From assembly GCF_023371205.1 (NCBI RefSeq), contig NZ_JAMCCO010000001.1, forward strand, positions 678,662-742,661: DNA of 64,000 nt, read 5' to 3'. The position numbers and the translations under genes are program-made. Below are positions 35,679-45,054 of this stretch, piece after piece (the first letter of the stretch is position 1; each line of letters begins with the position of its first letter). Under the pieces are notes generated by a model, which made no database searches, was not told the origin of the DNA, and saw only the letters and a list, made by a program, of their open reading frames with translations. Source of the DNA: Parvivirga hydrogeniphila. GTDB lineage: Bacteria > Actinomycetota > Coriobacteriia > Anaerosomatales > Anaerosomataceae.

Positions 35679-35707
35679 AGAATACCATCATGACGGCAAG
35701 ATGGCAA
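35679..35707 (-). promoter_or_regulatory. Promoter and operator of the RHH/PIN pair
   Basis: On the minus strand: -35 TTGCCA (35707-35702), 17-base spacer, -10 TATTCT (35684-35679). The inverted repeat CCATC/GATGG (35685-35689 and 35700-35704) fills the spacer. The predicted transcription start coincides with the GTG start codon at 35672. Confidence 0.65.
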
Positions 35708-35726
35708 GACGCGACCGCCTGCGCCG

Positions 35727-35755
35727 TTCCGGAGCGGGTCCGAATCGCGTACAAT
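35727..35755 (+). promoter_or_regulatory. Promoter of leuC
   Basis: -35 TTCCGG (35727-35732, weak), 17-base spacer, -10 TACAAT (35750-35755), about 45 bases of leader, then AGGAGAG before the ATG at 35806. Confidence 0.5.
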
Positions 35756-35805
35756 ACGCAGACCTCCATCCGGACCGTTTCGACGCGCGATAGGAGAGTC
35801 CGCCG

Positions 35806-37074
<1,269 letters not shown>

Positions 37075-37097
37075 GAAGCGGAGGGGGCGAGGGGCGC

Positions 37098-38864
37098 ATG
37101 GCGAGCTACAAGCGCGCGGGCGGAGCCGCCGCTCGGAGAGGGTCGCCTGACCCTCGCGCGCTCGCGCTCGTCGGGGCGTGCCTCGCGGGGCTGGCGCTCT
37201 CGGTTGTGGGGCGCTCTGCAGCCTCTGCCGTCGATGCCGCCGCGATCGCTACCGGCGTCGCTGGAGCCATTGGGGCGCTCGTGCTTGTGGCGCGGACCGA
37301 AGCGGAGCCGCGACTGCCACTGGGCGTCGTCGCTCCGCTGCTCGCATTCCTCGGCTGGTCGTTCGCGTGCGCTGTCGCATCCGGTCGCGGTCTGTCTGCG
37401 TTCATGGGCGAGCCGACCAACCTTCTCGGCTGGCTCGCGCTCGCCGCGCTTCTGTCTGTCGCTCTTGCGGCCGCCGCGTTGTCCGACGAGGTCGCGCGCT
37501 TGCTCGGCGTCGTCGCTCCTGCCGTCCTTGCGCTCGAGCTGGCCTTCGCCTTCTCGCAGGTGCTGACCCGGCAGCCCGTCCGAGGCACGCTTCCGAACTC
37601 GACCTACCTCGGCGAGCTCGTGGTGCTGCTGCTCCCCTTCGTGGCGCTGAGGCCGGAGGTGGTGCCGCCGCGGGCAGCGGACCTCCTCGCCCTCGGCGGC
37701 GTGGCGGTGCTCGCTGCAGGCGGGTCGCGCGTTGCTGCGCTCGCCGCAGGCGTGTGGCTTATCGTCGAGCACGTGCCGCGGCTCGCGAGGTCTGTTCGCG
37801 AGCGGGTGCTGTACGCTCTCGGCGCTGTCGCTTCAGCCGTTGCGGGCGCGCTTCTGTTCGCGCGCGAGGAGGTCTTCGGCTCGTTCTCGCCCGAAGCGTG
37901 GGGCGAGCGGCCGCTCATGTGGAGCGACGCGTGGCGCGCGACGCTCGCGCGCCCCGTGCTCGGCTTCGGTCCGGACGGGTTCGTGGCAGGCGGCGCGTCC
38001 GTCTCGACGGTCGAGCGGATGCAGCACGGGCCGGTGCTCGTCTACCGGCTGTACGGCGCGGTCGACCCGCACAGCGCGATCGCGTGGATCGCCGTCTCGA
38101 CGGGGCTCGTCGGCCTTGCGCTGACGGTGTGGTCGGGCGTGGAAGTCGTGCGTGCGTGGCGCGCCGCACCGCTTCCCGCGCACCGCCGCGCCGCCGTCTG
38201 GGCCGTGTGCATGGTGGCGGCCGTTCTGCTCACGGCTCCGCTGGTCATGCAGGTCGCGCCCGTGCTCGCGCTCGTCGCGGGCGTGTCGCTTCCACGGCCA
38301 CCTGCATCGCGCGCGGGCCTCGGACGTCGGGCGTGGGCGTCGCTGCTCGCGGCCCTGTGCCTGGCCTCGGCAGCGTTCGCGGCCGGTGCTCTGGTGCGGC
38401 TGCCGTTCGAGGCGCCGGATCAGGTACGGTCTCCGCGCGTCGCAGCCGCAGCGGCACGGGCCGCCGCGCTCGTGCGCGCAGACCCGTACCTGTGGTACCT
38501 CGCCTCGCAGCACCTCGGGTGGGGGATGCGCGCGGGCACGGTATCTGCCGCCGAGAGACCCGACCTTGCCGCAGCCATGCGGGCGAGCGAGCTCGACCGC
38601 AGAAGCCCCTTCTACGCGCTCGAAGCGGCGCGGACGCTCGTCTTCTACGACGCGCCGGCGTCTGACGTCGACGCAGCGTACGCGGAGGTCTTCCGGCGCT
38701 GGCCCGCGTTCCCGCTCGCGCACGCCGAGCGCGCGCGCTACCTCGCGAGCACGGGGCGCGTCCAGGAGGCGGTGCGCGAGGCGGCCGTCGCGCGCGCATT
38801 CGAAGGCGATGACCCGGAAGTGGCCGCTGCGCTCCGCGCAGTTGAAGAAATCTTAAAGAACTGA
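37098..38864 (+). CDS. O-antigen-ligase-like membrane protein with C-terminal TPR-like region
   Basis: 588 residues. About ten membrane helices fill residues 20-430. The Wzy_C/O-antigen-ligase loop is ARPVLGFGPDGFVAGG, then VYRLYGAVDPHSAIAWIAVSTGLVGLA, where the PHS-type motif is kept. The C-terminal part (about 450-588) is soluble, Ala/Arg-rich and helical with TPR-like pairs (AERARYLASTGRVQEAVREAAVAR). Such proteins are known as O-antigen ligases or protein O-oligosaccharyltransferases. Placed before cell-surface cytochrome genes, it may attach glycans to exported proteins, but this is inference. The ATG at 37098 has GGGGCGAGGGG upstream. Confidence 0.82.
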   Translation: MASYKRAGGAAARRGSPDPRALALVGACLAGLALSVVGRSAASAVDAAAIATGVAGAIGALVLVARTEAEPRLPLGVVAPLLAFLGWSFACAVASGRGLSAFMGEPTNLLGWLALAALLSVALAAAALSDEVARLLGVVAPAVLALELAFAFSQVLTRQPVRGTLPNSTYLGELVVLLLPFVALRPEVVPPRAADLLALGGVAVLAAGGSRVAALAAGVWLIVEHVPRLARSVRERVLYALGAVASAVAGALLFAREEVFGSFSPEAWGERPLMWSDAWRATLARPVLGFGPDGFVAGGASVSTVERMQHGPVLVYRLYGAVDPHSAIAWIAVSTGLVGLALTVWSGVEVVRAWRAAPLPAHRRAAVWAVCMVAAVLLTAPLVMQVAPVLALVAGVSLPRPPASRAGLGRRAWASLLAALCLASAAFAAGALVRLPFEAPDQVRSPRVAAAAARAAALVRADPYLWYLASQHLGWGMRAGTVSAAERPDLAAAMRASELDRRSPFYALEAARTLVFYDAPASDVDAAYAEVFRRWPAFPLAHAERARYLASTGRVQEAVREAAVARAFEGDDPEVAAALRAVEEILKN

Positions 38865-38896
38865 CCTTCCCGGCTGGATTCCGGTACGCGGTTTGC

Positions 38897-38902
38897 TACA
38901 CT
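38897..38902 (+). promoter_or_regulatory. -10 element before the TPR/NHL genes
   Basis: TACACT in TTTGCTACACTTG, 28 bases before the ATG at 38931, which has GAAAGGAG. No clear -35 is seen. Confidence 0.4.
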
Positions 38903-38930
38903 TGCGGTCGCTTGCCCGAAAGGAGACCGG

Positions 38931-39677
38931 ATGGCTCGATCGCGTCGCGCTGGCATCGACAGCCTCGAACGTTTGAAGCGAACGAACAGGCGGCTCGTGG
39001 TGGCGATGCTCATCACCGTCATCGGCGTGCTGCTCGTCATCGCGTGGGTGCTCGCCACGAACTTCCCGGGCCGGCAGACCCCGCGGACGTTCGAGGAGCG
39101 GCAGATCGCCATGCTCGAGACGGTCGTCAAGCAGAAACCGCAGTCCGAAAAGGCATGGGCCGACTACGTCCTCGCGCTCGTTGCCGCCAAGCAGTACTCG
39201 AAAGCCGATCAGGTCATCCGCCAAGCAGAGAAGGCCGTCGGCCCGAACGTGGTCGACATCTTGTACGTCAAGGCGCGGCTCGCGGCCGCTCGCGGTGACG
39301 CGGACGAGGCGCTCGCGCTTGTGGACAAGGCCATCAAGGCCGGCCTCGAGTTCCGGAAGAAGGAGCTCGAACGGTTGGCGGAACAGGGCACTTTCCCCGA
39401 TCCGAGGGTCATCAAAGGCCCGATCCTCGCCTCCGCGTACTACTTCCAGGCGCAACTGTACGCAGACGAGAAGAAGTGGCCAGAGGCCGCTGAGGCGCTC
39501 AGCAAGGCGCTCGACGAGGAGCCGACGTCCGCAGACGCTCTCGTGCTGCGCGGGACCGTGTACCTGAAGATGAGCGAGGTGGAGTCTGCGACCGCCGACT
39601 TCAAGCAGGCGTTGAAGTTCATCCCTGGCTACCAGCCGGCCCTCGATGGGTTGAAGGAAGCGGAGGCTGCCAAGTGA
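38931..39677 (+). CDS. Membrane-anchored TPR protein
   Basis: 248 residues with one N-terminal membrane helix (about 22-43, VVAMLITVIGVLLVIAWVLA) after a basic segment, so the body faces outward. TPR-type helix pairs run from about 60 to the end (SEKAWADYVLALVAAKQYSKADQVIRQAEKAV, VVDILYVKARLAAARGDADEALALVDKAI, ASAYYFQAQLYADEKKWPEAAEALSKALDEEPTSADALVLRGTVYLKMSEVESATADFKQAL). It probably scaffolds an extracytoplasmic complex. Its stop overlaps the start of the NHL gene (39674), so the two products are likely partners. Confidence 0.85.
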   Translation: MARSRRAGIDSLERLKRTNRRLVVAMLITVIGVLLVIAWVLATNFPGRQTPRTFEERQIAMLETVVKQKPQSEKAWADYVLALVAAKQYSKADQVIRQAEKAVGPNVVDILYVKARLAAARGDADEALALVDKAIKAGLEFRKKELERLAEQGTFPDPRVIKGPILASAYYFQAQLYADEKKWPEAAEALSKALDEEPTSADALVLRGTVYLKMSEVESATADFKQALKFIPGYQPALDGLKEAEAAK

Positions 39678-40912
39678 CGACACCTGAGTTCGACGGATCC
39701 GACGAGCAGGCGCCCGGGCTCACGGACGCTGAACGCGACGAGCGCGAGTACGAGCGCGCACGGCGGACGCGGCTGCTCTTGTCGGTCGGACTCGTTGTGC
39801 TGTTCGTGCTCCTGCTGACGGTCCTGGCGTTCGTCGCTCGGATCGTGACGCCCGTGGGCAAGCCGAATGCAGACGAGCTCCCGGAGGGCCTCACCTGGGT
39901 GCGGTCGATCTACGGCTGGGGAAACACCGAGGACACGCAGCTGTACGGCCCGTCGGACGTGGGCGTCGGCCCTGACGGTACCATCTGGGTGTCCGACTCG
40001 TCCCGGTTCCAGATCGTGGGGTTCACGCCGACCGGTGCGCTCAAGGCGATTCTCTCCCAGGGCAACGGGGCGATGTTCCCACAGTCGTTCGACGTCGCCG
40101 AGAACGGCGAGCTGTACGTCTGCGACTTCGCGCACGACCGCATCGTCGTGCTCACGCCGGACAACAAGGTGGTCCGCCAGTGGAAGGTCCAGTTGCCGAT
40201 GGAGATCGCCGTTCGCGGCGACCGGGTCGTCGTCGGCTCGCGGGCGGGCATCGCCGTGTACGACCGCCAGGGCAACGTCATCTCCTACTGGGGCCAGCGC
40301 GGCAGCGGACCTGATGACTTCGACGTGGTGCGCGGCATCGCCATCGGACCGGACGGGACGATCTACCTCTCGGACACGCAGAACGCGCGTCTGAAGGCGT
40401 ACTCGGAGAAAGGCGAGCTCAAGTGGGTCTACCCGAGCCCCGAGGAGATGAAGCGTTTCAAGAAGAACGCCAGTCTCGAGGAAACCGAGGCGGCGAAGGC
40501 GCCGTTCCAGATACCGGCGGGGATGACTTTCGATGGAGCGGGCCGGCTGCTCGTCGTCGACCCGTTCGAGTTCGCGATCATGAGCATCGACACCGCGAAC
40601 GGGCACGTCCTCGCGCGCTGGGGCGAGTTCGGCGAGCGTGACGGGTACTTCGGGTATCCGACCTCGATCGACTACGACCCAGCGCGGGACTGGTTCGTGG
40701 TCGCCGACACCGCGAACAACAGGGTGCAGATCGTCCGGTTGCCCGGAAGCGGCGGCGGAGTGGCCGCGGCCGTGCGCAGAGCGTGGGGCGGCCCGCTGTG
40801 GGCCTGCTACGGACCGCTCGTCCTGCTGCTGCTCGCCATCATCGTCGCTGCGACCAGCAGGCGGCGCACTCGGCGCGCCGCGTCGGGATCAGAGGCAGGC
40901 GAGGCAGAATGA
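39674..40912 (+). CDS. Membrane-anchored NHL-repeat beta-propeller protein
   Basis: 412 residues. An N-terminal cytoplasmic segment rich in charge, a membrane helix (about 33-57), then NHL/six-bladed propeller repeats (LYGPSDVGVGPDGTIWVSDSSRFQIVGF, FPQSFDVAENGELYVCDFAHDRIVVL, FDVVRGIAIGPDGTIYLSDTQNARLKAY, YPTSIDYDPARDWFVVADTANNRVQIV). A second membrane helix (about 377-395) leaves a basic tail. The propeller is therefore held outside between two anchors. NHL proteins commonly accompany multihaem cytochromes in anaerobes. The GTG at 39674 overlaps the TPR gene stop. Confidence 0.86.
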   Translation: MTTPEFDGSDEQAPGLTDAERDEREYERARRTRLLLSVGLVVLFVLLLTVLAFVARIVTPVGKPNADELPEGLTWVRSIYGWGNTEDTQLYGPSDVGVGPDGTIWVSDSSRFQIVGFTPTGALKAILSQGNGAMFPQSFDVAENGELYVCDFAHDRIVVLTPDNKVVRQWKVQLPMEIAVRGDRVVVGSRAGIAVYDRQGNVISYWGQRGSGPDDFDVVRGIAIGPDGTIYLSDTQNARLKAYSEKGELKWVYPSPEEMKRFKKNASLEETEAAKAPFQIPAGMTFDGAGRLLVVDPFEFAIMSIDTANGHVLARWGEFGERDGYFGYPTSIDYDPARDWFVVADTANNRVQIVRLPGSGGGVAAAVRRAWGGPLWACYGPLVLLLLAIIVAATSRRRTRRAASGSEAGEAE

Positions 40913-40936
40913 ACGCGCAAGAGAGCAGATTCCCTC

Positions 40937-40965
40937 TTGTGCTCAATCGAACAAGCGCCGATAAT
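40937..40965 (+). promoter_or_regulatory. Promoter of the cytochrome genes
   Basis: -35 TTGTGC (40937-40942), 17-base spacer, -10 GATAAT (40960-40965), then a leader of about 65 bases with AAGGAGGTGG (41017-41026). One of the better sigma-70-type promoters in the window, consistent with high expression of a secreted cytochrome. Confidence 0.65.
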
Positions 40966-41036
40966 GTGAGCATGGATGCTCCGCGTTGTTAAGACGCGTG
41001 CAGGATTCTTAAGCGAAAGGAGGTGGAACGGTACCC

Positions 41037-42176
41037 ATGAAAACCAATGCTACGGAGAGGGGAAATGCTATGGCTCGCAAATCGCTCTTCATCACGGCAA
41101 TCGTTGCGGTGATGGTGCTCGGCTTCGCCGTGTCGGCGTACGCTATCGGCCCCGTGTACATTACCTGGAACGCCGGTGGCGCCAACGCCGGTACGGGCGG
41201 CCCGCACCAGGACTATCGGCTCACCACCGAGAAGTGTGCGGTGTGCCACTCGGTGCACGCTGCGGCGGTCTCCAACGCGGCGGCTGGTGAATTCGGTCCA
41301 GATCCGATTGGCGCCGCTGAGACCCAGCTGTTGCTGCGTTCGTCTGTCGCTGATGCGTGCACCTACTGCCACATCACCACGAACGTCTCGGGCCTGCAGA
41401 TCTACAACGGCGTCGCGTCGAACTACACGACCGACGATCAGTACGGCCACAACGGCTCGACGTCGGCCGAGTGCGCTGACTGCCACGCCGTGCACGGCGC
41501 TGACACCTTCAAGGGCTTCATCGCCGGCAAGATCCTGAAGGCGCAAGGCAACCTCGTCAGCAACGTCAGCGGCGGTGTCCAGACCGAGGCTGCTGCGACG
41601 CTGAACACGCTCGTCAGTGGTGGCACCGTCTTCACGGCGCCGGCTGCGAGCGACGGCGACTACCAGGTCACCGCGTTCTGCACGCGCTGCCACAAGACGT
41701 TCTCGGACGCCTCCGAGACCACGATCACGGCCGGGGGGTACTTCGAGGAGTGGGACGGCAGCGTCACGTTCGGTTCGCGCTCCTACAAGAACCACCCGCT
41801 GAAGGCTGCCGAGGCCACGTTCGTCGCCAGCGGTGCGAACTACAGCGGCCGGGTGGCCTGGGCTGATGCGTACACCTGCCGCTCGTGCCACGCGGCCGGT
41901 AACAACCGCGTGTCGACCTCCTATGGCGGACCGGGCGGTCTCGTGTCCTGGTCGTTCCCGCACTGGACGAACGGCAACGCGCAGTTCCTGGTGTCCGGCT
42001 GGGGCGTCAGCGACGCCAACATCGGCCTTGGCACGTCCGGTGCCAACACGGGCAAGCCTTCCGGCTCTCACACCGTCATGGACGGCGCCGAGGACGGCGT
42101 GTGCCTGCGCTGCCACACCAACGGCTCGAGCGGCCCGCCGAACAACGCGACGGCCGGCGTGAACGTGACCTTCTAG
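41037..42176 (+). CDS. Secreted six-haem c-type cytochrome
   Basis: 379 residues (368 if started at the ATG at 41070). A signal peptide ends near SAYA (residue 36). Six CXXCH sites lie at 67-71, 108-112, 146-150, 215-219, 281-285 and 356-360. The first and third read CAVCHSVH and CADCHAVH. Seven further histidines (57, 74, 138, 153, 253, 309, 345) are enough to give every haem a distal His ligand. The rest is rich in Gly, Asn, Ser, Thr and Ala with no anchor or sorting motif, so it is probably released or assembled outside. The haem number equals that of filament-forming OmcS, but homology was not testable here. Both starts have good ribosome binding sites; 41037 has AGGAGGTGG. Confidence 0.9.
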   Translation: MKTNATERGNAMARKSLFITAIVAVMVLGFAVSAYAIGPVYITWNAGGANAGTGGPHQDYRLTTEKCAVCHSVHAAAVSNAAAGEFGPDPIGAAETQLLLRSSVADACTYCHITTNVSGLQIYNGVASNYTTDDQYGHNGSTSAECADCHAVHGADTFKGFIAGKILKAQGNLVSNVSGGVQTEAAATLNTLVSGGTVFTAPAASDGDYQVTAFCTRCHKTFSDASETTITAGGYFEEWDGSVTFGSRSYKNHPLKAAEATFVASGANYSGRVAWADAYTCRSCHAAGNNRVSTSYGGPGGLVSWSFPHWTNGNAQFLVSGWGVSDANIGLGTSGANTGKPSGSHTVMDGAEDGVCLRCHTNGSSGPPNNATAGVNVTF

Positions 42177-42291
42177 TCGCGTGACACGCATCCGTCCGTA
42201 GACGGATCGGAACGGACGGGCGGGACCTGGGGTATCCTGGGTCTCGCCCGCCGCTCATGTCTCGGCGTTCTTTCCACGAGGTGCTGACACA

Positions 42292-43305
42292 GTGCGTTCC
42301 TCTCTGTCCGACATCGCGCACGACTCGCGGGGCCCCCACGCGCGCAGGCGCGTGCAGGTGGCAGGCGCCCTCGTTGCCGTGGTCGCTGCGGTCCTCGTCA
42401 TCATCGGCGCTGGCTCGACGAACGCGGCGTGCCGCACCTGCCACGGCACGACGAGCGCAGCGGACGTCCCTGAGGCCCACGCCCGCGCCTCGTGCTACGC
42501 CTGTCACCTGCGCGACGGGGTCTGGAGCTGGCCGGGATCCAAGGTCCGCGAGATCTTCGTGATGTATCCGAAGGCCATCGCTGGCAAGCGGCCGTCGTCG
42601 GCGGGCGATCCCGTTTCGCGTGGCGCGTGCCTGCGCTGCCACGAGCAGGTCATGCGCCGCACGTCAGAGTCGAAGGGGCTCCGCATCTCGCACGCCGATT
42701 GCGCGCAGGGGCGCACCTGCGGTGCGTGCCACGCACGCGCCGCGCACGGCGAGAAGGTGCGGTGGGCGGGGCAGCCGGTGATGGAGGAGTGCGTCTCCTG
42801 CCACAAGCAGGCGGGCGCTCCGGCGGCGTGCGACGCCTGCCACTCCGAGAGAAGCGAGCGCGAACGGCTCGCGCGAGGGCCCTGGCAGGTGACCCACGGC
42901 CCTGGCTGGGAGCGCACGCACGGGATGGGGACGCTCGAGTGGTGCTCGACGTGCCATCCGGCCGGGTACTGCGCCCGGTGCCACGGTGTCGACCTGCCGC
43001 ACCCCGCAGACTTCGGTCGCACGCACGGCGCCTTCGCGAAACGGCCGGACGCGAAGTGCCTCACCTGCCACGACGCGACGACGCTCTGCGACTCGTGCCA
43101 CGGCGTCGAGATGCCGCACCCGAAGGGGTTCTTGGCCTCGCACTCGAAGGTGGCCGCATCCGCGAGCGACCCGAAGTGCTTGTCGTGCCACTTCCAGAAG
43201 GACTGCACCGCGTGTCACACGCTGCACATCCACCCCGGCTCCACCAACGGCACGGCCCGACTGCCCCGGCCCGGTGAGATCGGACTGGAGGGGGGCACGC
43301 CGTGA
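42292..43305 (+). CDS. Twelve-haem c-type cytochrome with N-terminal anchor
   Basis: 337 residues. An uncleaved or cleaved signal helix is at about 20-45, then twelve CXXCH sites (47, 68, 113, 143, 167, 180, 218, 227, 256, 266, 296 and 305 are the first cysteines). Two copies of a C..CHGVxxPHPxxFxxxH module are seen (CARCHGVDLPHPADFGRTH at 227 and CDSCHGVEMPHPKGFLASH at 266). The opening CRTCH..CYACH resembles NapC/NirT-type electron input. It probably passes electrons between the membrane and the outside. The GTG at 42292 has GAGGTG upstream; its stop overlaps the next start (GTGA). Confidence 0.9.
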   Translation: MRSSLSDIAHDSRGPHARRRVQVAGALVAVVAAVLVIIGAGSTNAACRTCHGTTSAADVPEAHARASCYACHLRDGVWSWPGSKVREIFVMYPKAIAGKRPSSAGDPVSRGACLRCHEQVMRRTSESKGLRISHADCAQGRTCGACHARAAHGEKVRWAGQPVMEECVSCHKQAGAPAACDACHSERSERERLARGPWQVTHGPGWERTHGMGTLEWCSTCHPAGYCARCHGVDLPHPADFGRTHGAFAKRPDAKCLTCHDATTLCDSCHGVEMPHPKGFLASHSKVAASASDPKCLSCHFQKDCTACHTLHIHPGSTNGTARLPRPGEIGLEGGTP

Positions 43306-44465
43306 GCGGGCCTGCAGAGACGCTTCACCGCGCGCTTCAGGCGATCCAAGAGGTCATCGCGGCGCCGATGGCGAACCTCGGCGCTGCCATGCTCTTGCTC
43401 GCAGCGCTCGCGCTGCTCTTGCTGATCGTCGTGACTGTGCTCGCGCTGCTGGTCCTGCCGTCGCCCAAGCCGCCGCGCGCCACGCGCTCGCGCACGACGG
43501 CGGCACGAACGGCGCGCGGCCCACAGAAGCGCGTGGTCTCTGGCGCTGGCATCATCGTCGCGCTTTTGGTTCTGGCGGCGCTGGTGGGCGGGTACGTCGG
43601 GACCTCGACGGACGACTACTGCGTGTCGTGCCACGCCGAGCAGTCGCTCACGCAAGCGCAGCCGGCGACCGGCTCGGCAGACGCGACGGCGAGCGCCGGT
43701 CTTGTCCACGCAGGCGTGCGGTGCGTCGCGTGTCACGAGGACCGTCTGCCGCTCGGGCTCGTCGACAACGTCTCTCAGCGGCTCCGGTGGGCGATCAAGG
43801 GCTTCGCGGGCGGGGATCCGAAGTCCGCCGATGCGAGCGTTCCGACTCGACGGTGCCTCGCGTGCCACCGCGCGATCCTTGCGCGGACAACGGAGTCCAC
43901 CGCCACCGGCGTGGCGATGTCCCACAAGGAGCCGGTGGCCGCCGGTGCCCCGTGCACGGACTGCCACAAGAACGCGGGCCACTCGGCAGGAGCGCAAGGC
44001 GTGTCGATGAACACGTGCCTCGCGTGCCACGATGGAACGACGGCCTCAGCCGACTGCGCCGTCTGCCACAAGAAGGACACCGCGTTCGCGGCACGCCAGC
44101 GTCGCACCTTCGCGCTCGTCCACCTGCCGCCGGTCACAGACTGCGGCGGCTGCCACGACCAGAAGGTCTGCGACGCGTGCCATGGGCTCAGGATGCCGCA
44201 CCCGCAGGCGTTCGTGGACGGCGGGCACGCGCGGTACGCCGGCTTCGAGAAGAAGATCCTGTGCTGGCGCTGCCACCAGTACACCGAGTGCGGCAAGTGC
44301 CACCAGGTCAAGCCGCCTGGCACGGGCGCGTGGGGGCACGGCACCGGTACCTGGTGGCGGTACGAACACGGCAGGGTGACGCCCAAGGGCGCGCAGGCCG
44401 GCTGCGGCTGCCACGTGAGAAGCCCGTACGCGCGAGCAGGGAACTACTGCAAGGCGTGCCACTGA
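43302..44465 (+). CDS. Membrane-bound eleven-haem NapC-like cytochrome
   Basis: 387 residues. Two membrane helices (about 25-53 and 82-100) flank a basic cytoplasmic loop. Eleven CXXCH sites follow, with first cysteines at 107, 141, 185, 218, 239, 252, 281, 290, 321, 330 and 383, the last forming the C-terminus CKACH. One shortened site CGCH lies at 368-371. The module CDACHGLRMPHPQAFVDGGH (290) is shared with the upstream cytochrome. The membrane anchor and the CVSCH..CVACHEDRLP start suit quinol oxidation. The GTG at 43302 overlaps the previous stop. It and the twelve-haem protein are likely a unit. Confidence 0.9.
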   Translation: MSGPAETLHRALQAIQEVIAAPMANLGAAMLLLAALALLLLIVVTVLALLVLPSPKPPRATRSRTTAARTARGPQKRVVSGAGIIVALLVLAALVGGYVGTSTDDYCVSCHAEQSLTQAQPATGSADATASAGLVHAGVRCVACHEDRLPLGLVDNVSQRLRWAIKGFAGGDPKSADASVPTRRCLACHRAILARTTESTATGVAMSHKEPVAAGAPCTDCHKNAGHSAGAQGVSMNTCLACHDGTTASADCAVCHKKDTAFAARQRRTFALVHLPPVTDCGGCHDQKVCDACHGLRMPHPQAFVDGGHARYAGFEKKILCWRCHQYTECGKCHQVKPPGTGAWGHGTGTWWRYEHGRVTPKGAQAGCGCHVRSPYARAGNYCKACH

Positions 44466-44500
44466 GGCGCCCGAGGGGGGGCCGCGCCGCTGCGCTGTGG

Positions 44501-44506
44501 TAGAAT
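44501..44506 (+). promoter_or_regulatory. -10 element before leuD
   Basis: TAGAAT, 51 bases before the leuD ATG and 36 bases after the cytochrome stop. No clear -35. It would allow leuD-leuB to be expressed apart from the cytochromes. Confidence 0.4.
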
Positions 44507-44556
44507 CCGTGCACCGCTTGCGCGTCTGCCCGGCGCCGTGCACCCAGGAGGACCTC

Positions 44557-45054
44557 ATGCGATTCGAAGGCATCGCTCACCGCTACGGCCGCGACATCGA
44601 CACCGACGTCATCATCCCGGCCCGGTACCTCAACACGAGCGACCCGGACGAACTGGCGGCGCACTGCATGGAAGACCTCGACCCGTCGTTCGTCTCGAAG
44701 GTGCAGCCAGGCGACATCCTCGTGGCGGAGGAGAACTTCGGCTGCGGTTCGTCGCGCGAGCACGCGCCGATCGCGATCAAGCACGCAGGCGTGGCGGCGG
44801 TCATCGCCAAGAGCTTCGCGCGCATCTTCTACCGCAACGCCATCAACACCGGGCTGCCCATCCTCGAGTCGCCTGAAGCGGTCGACGGCATCCGCTCAGG
44901 GGACCGCGTCGCCATCGACGCGGACGCCGGCGTCATCACGAACCTCACCACCGGCCAGTCCTGGCAGGCGCAGCCATTCCCGCCGTTCATCCGCGAGATC
45001 ATCGAGCGCGGCGGGCTCGTCGCGTACGCGCGCGAGAAGGTGAGCGGGCGATGA
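44557..45054 (+). CDS. leuD: 3-isopropylmalate dehydratase, small subunit (set 2)
   Basis: 165 residues. [45 protein letters not shown] and [18 protein letters not shown] are the swivel-domain signatures of true LeuD ([10 protein letters not shown] against GMGSSREQAP in set 1). It partners LeuC at 35806. The ATG at 44557 has CAGGAGG. The stop overlaps the leuB start (ATGA). Confidence 0.95.
   Translation: MRFEGIAHRYGRDIDTDVIIPARYLNTSDPDELAAHCMEDLDPSFVSKVQPGDILVAEENFGCGSSREHAPIAIKHAGVAAVIAKSFARIFYRNAINTGLPILESPEAVDGIRSGDRVAIDADAGVITNLTTGQSWQAQPFPPFIREIIERGGLVAYAREKVSGR

Noticed and set aside
37098-38864. Cytochrome c maturation (CcsA/CcmF-type) protein, suggested by the neighbouring cytochromes
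   Set aside because: There is no WWD tryptophan-rich haem-handling motif; the membrane pattern and the VDPHSAIAW loop fit the O-antigen ligase family.
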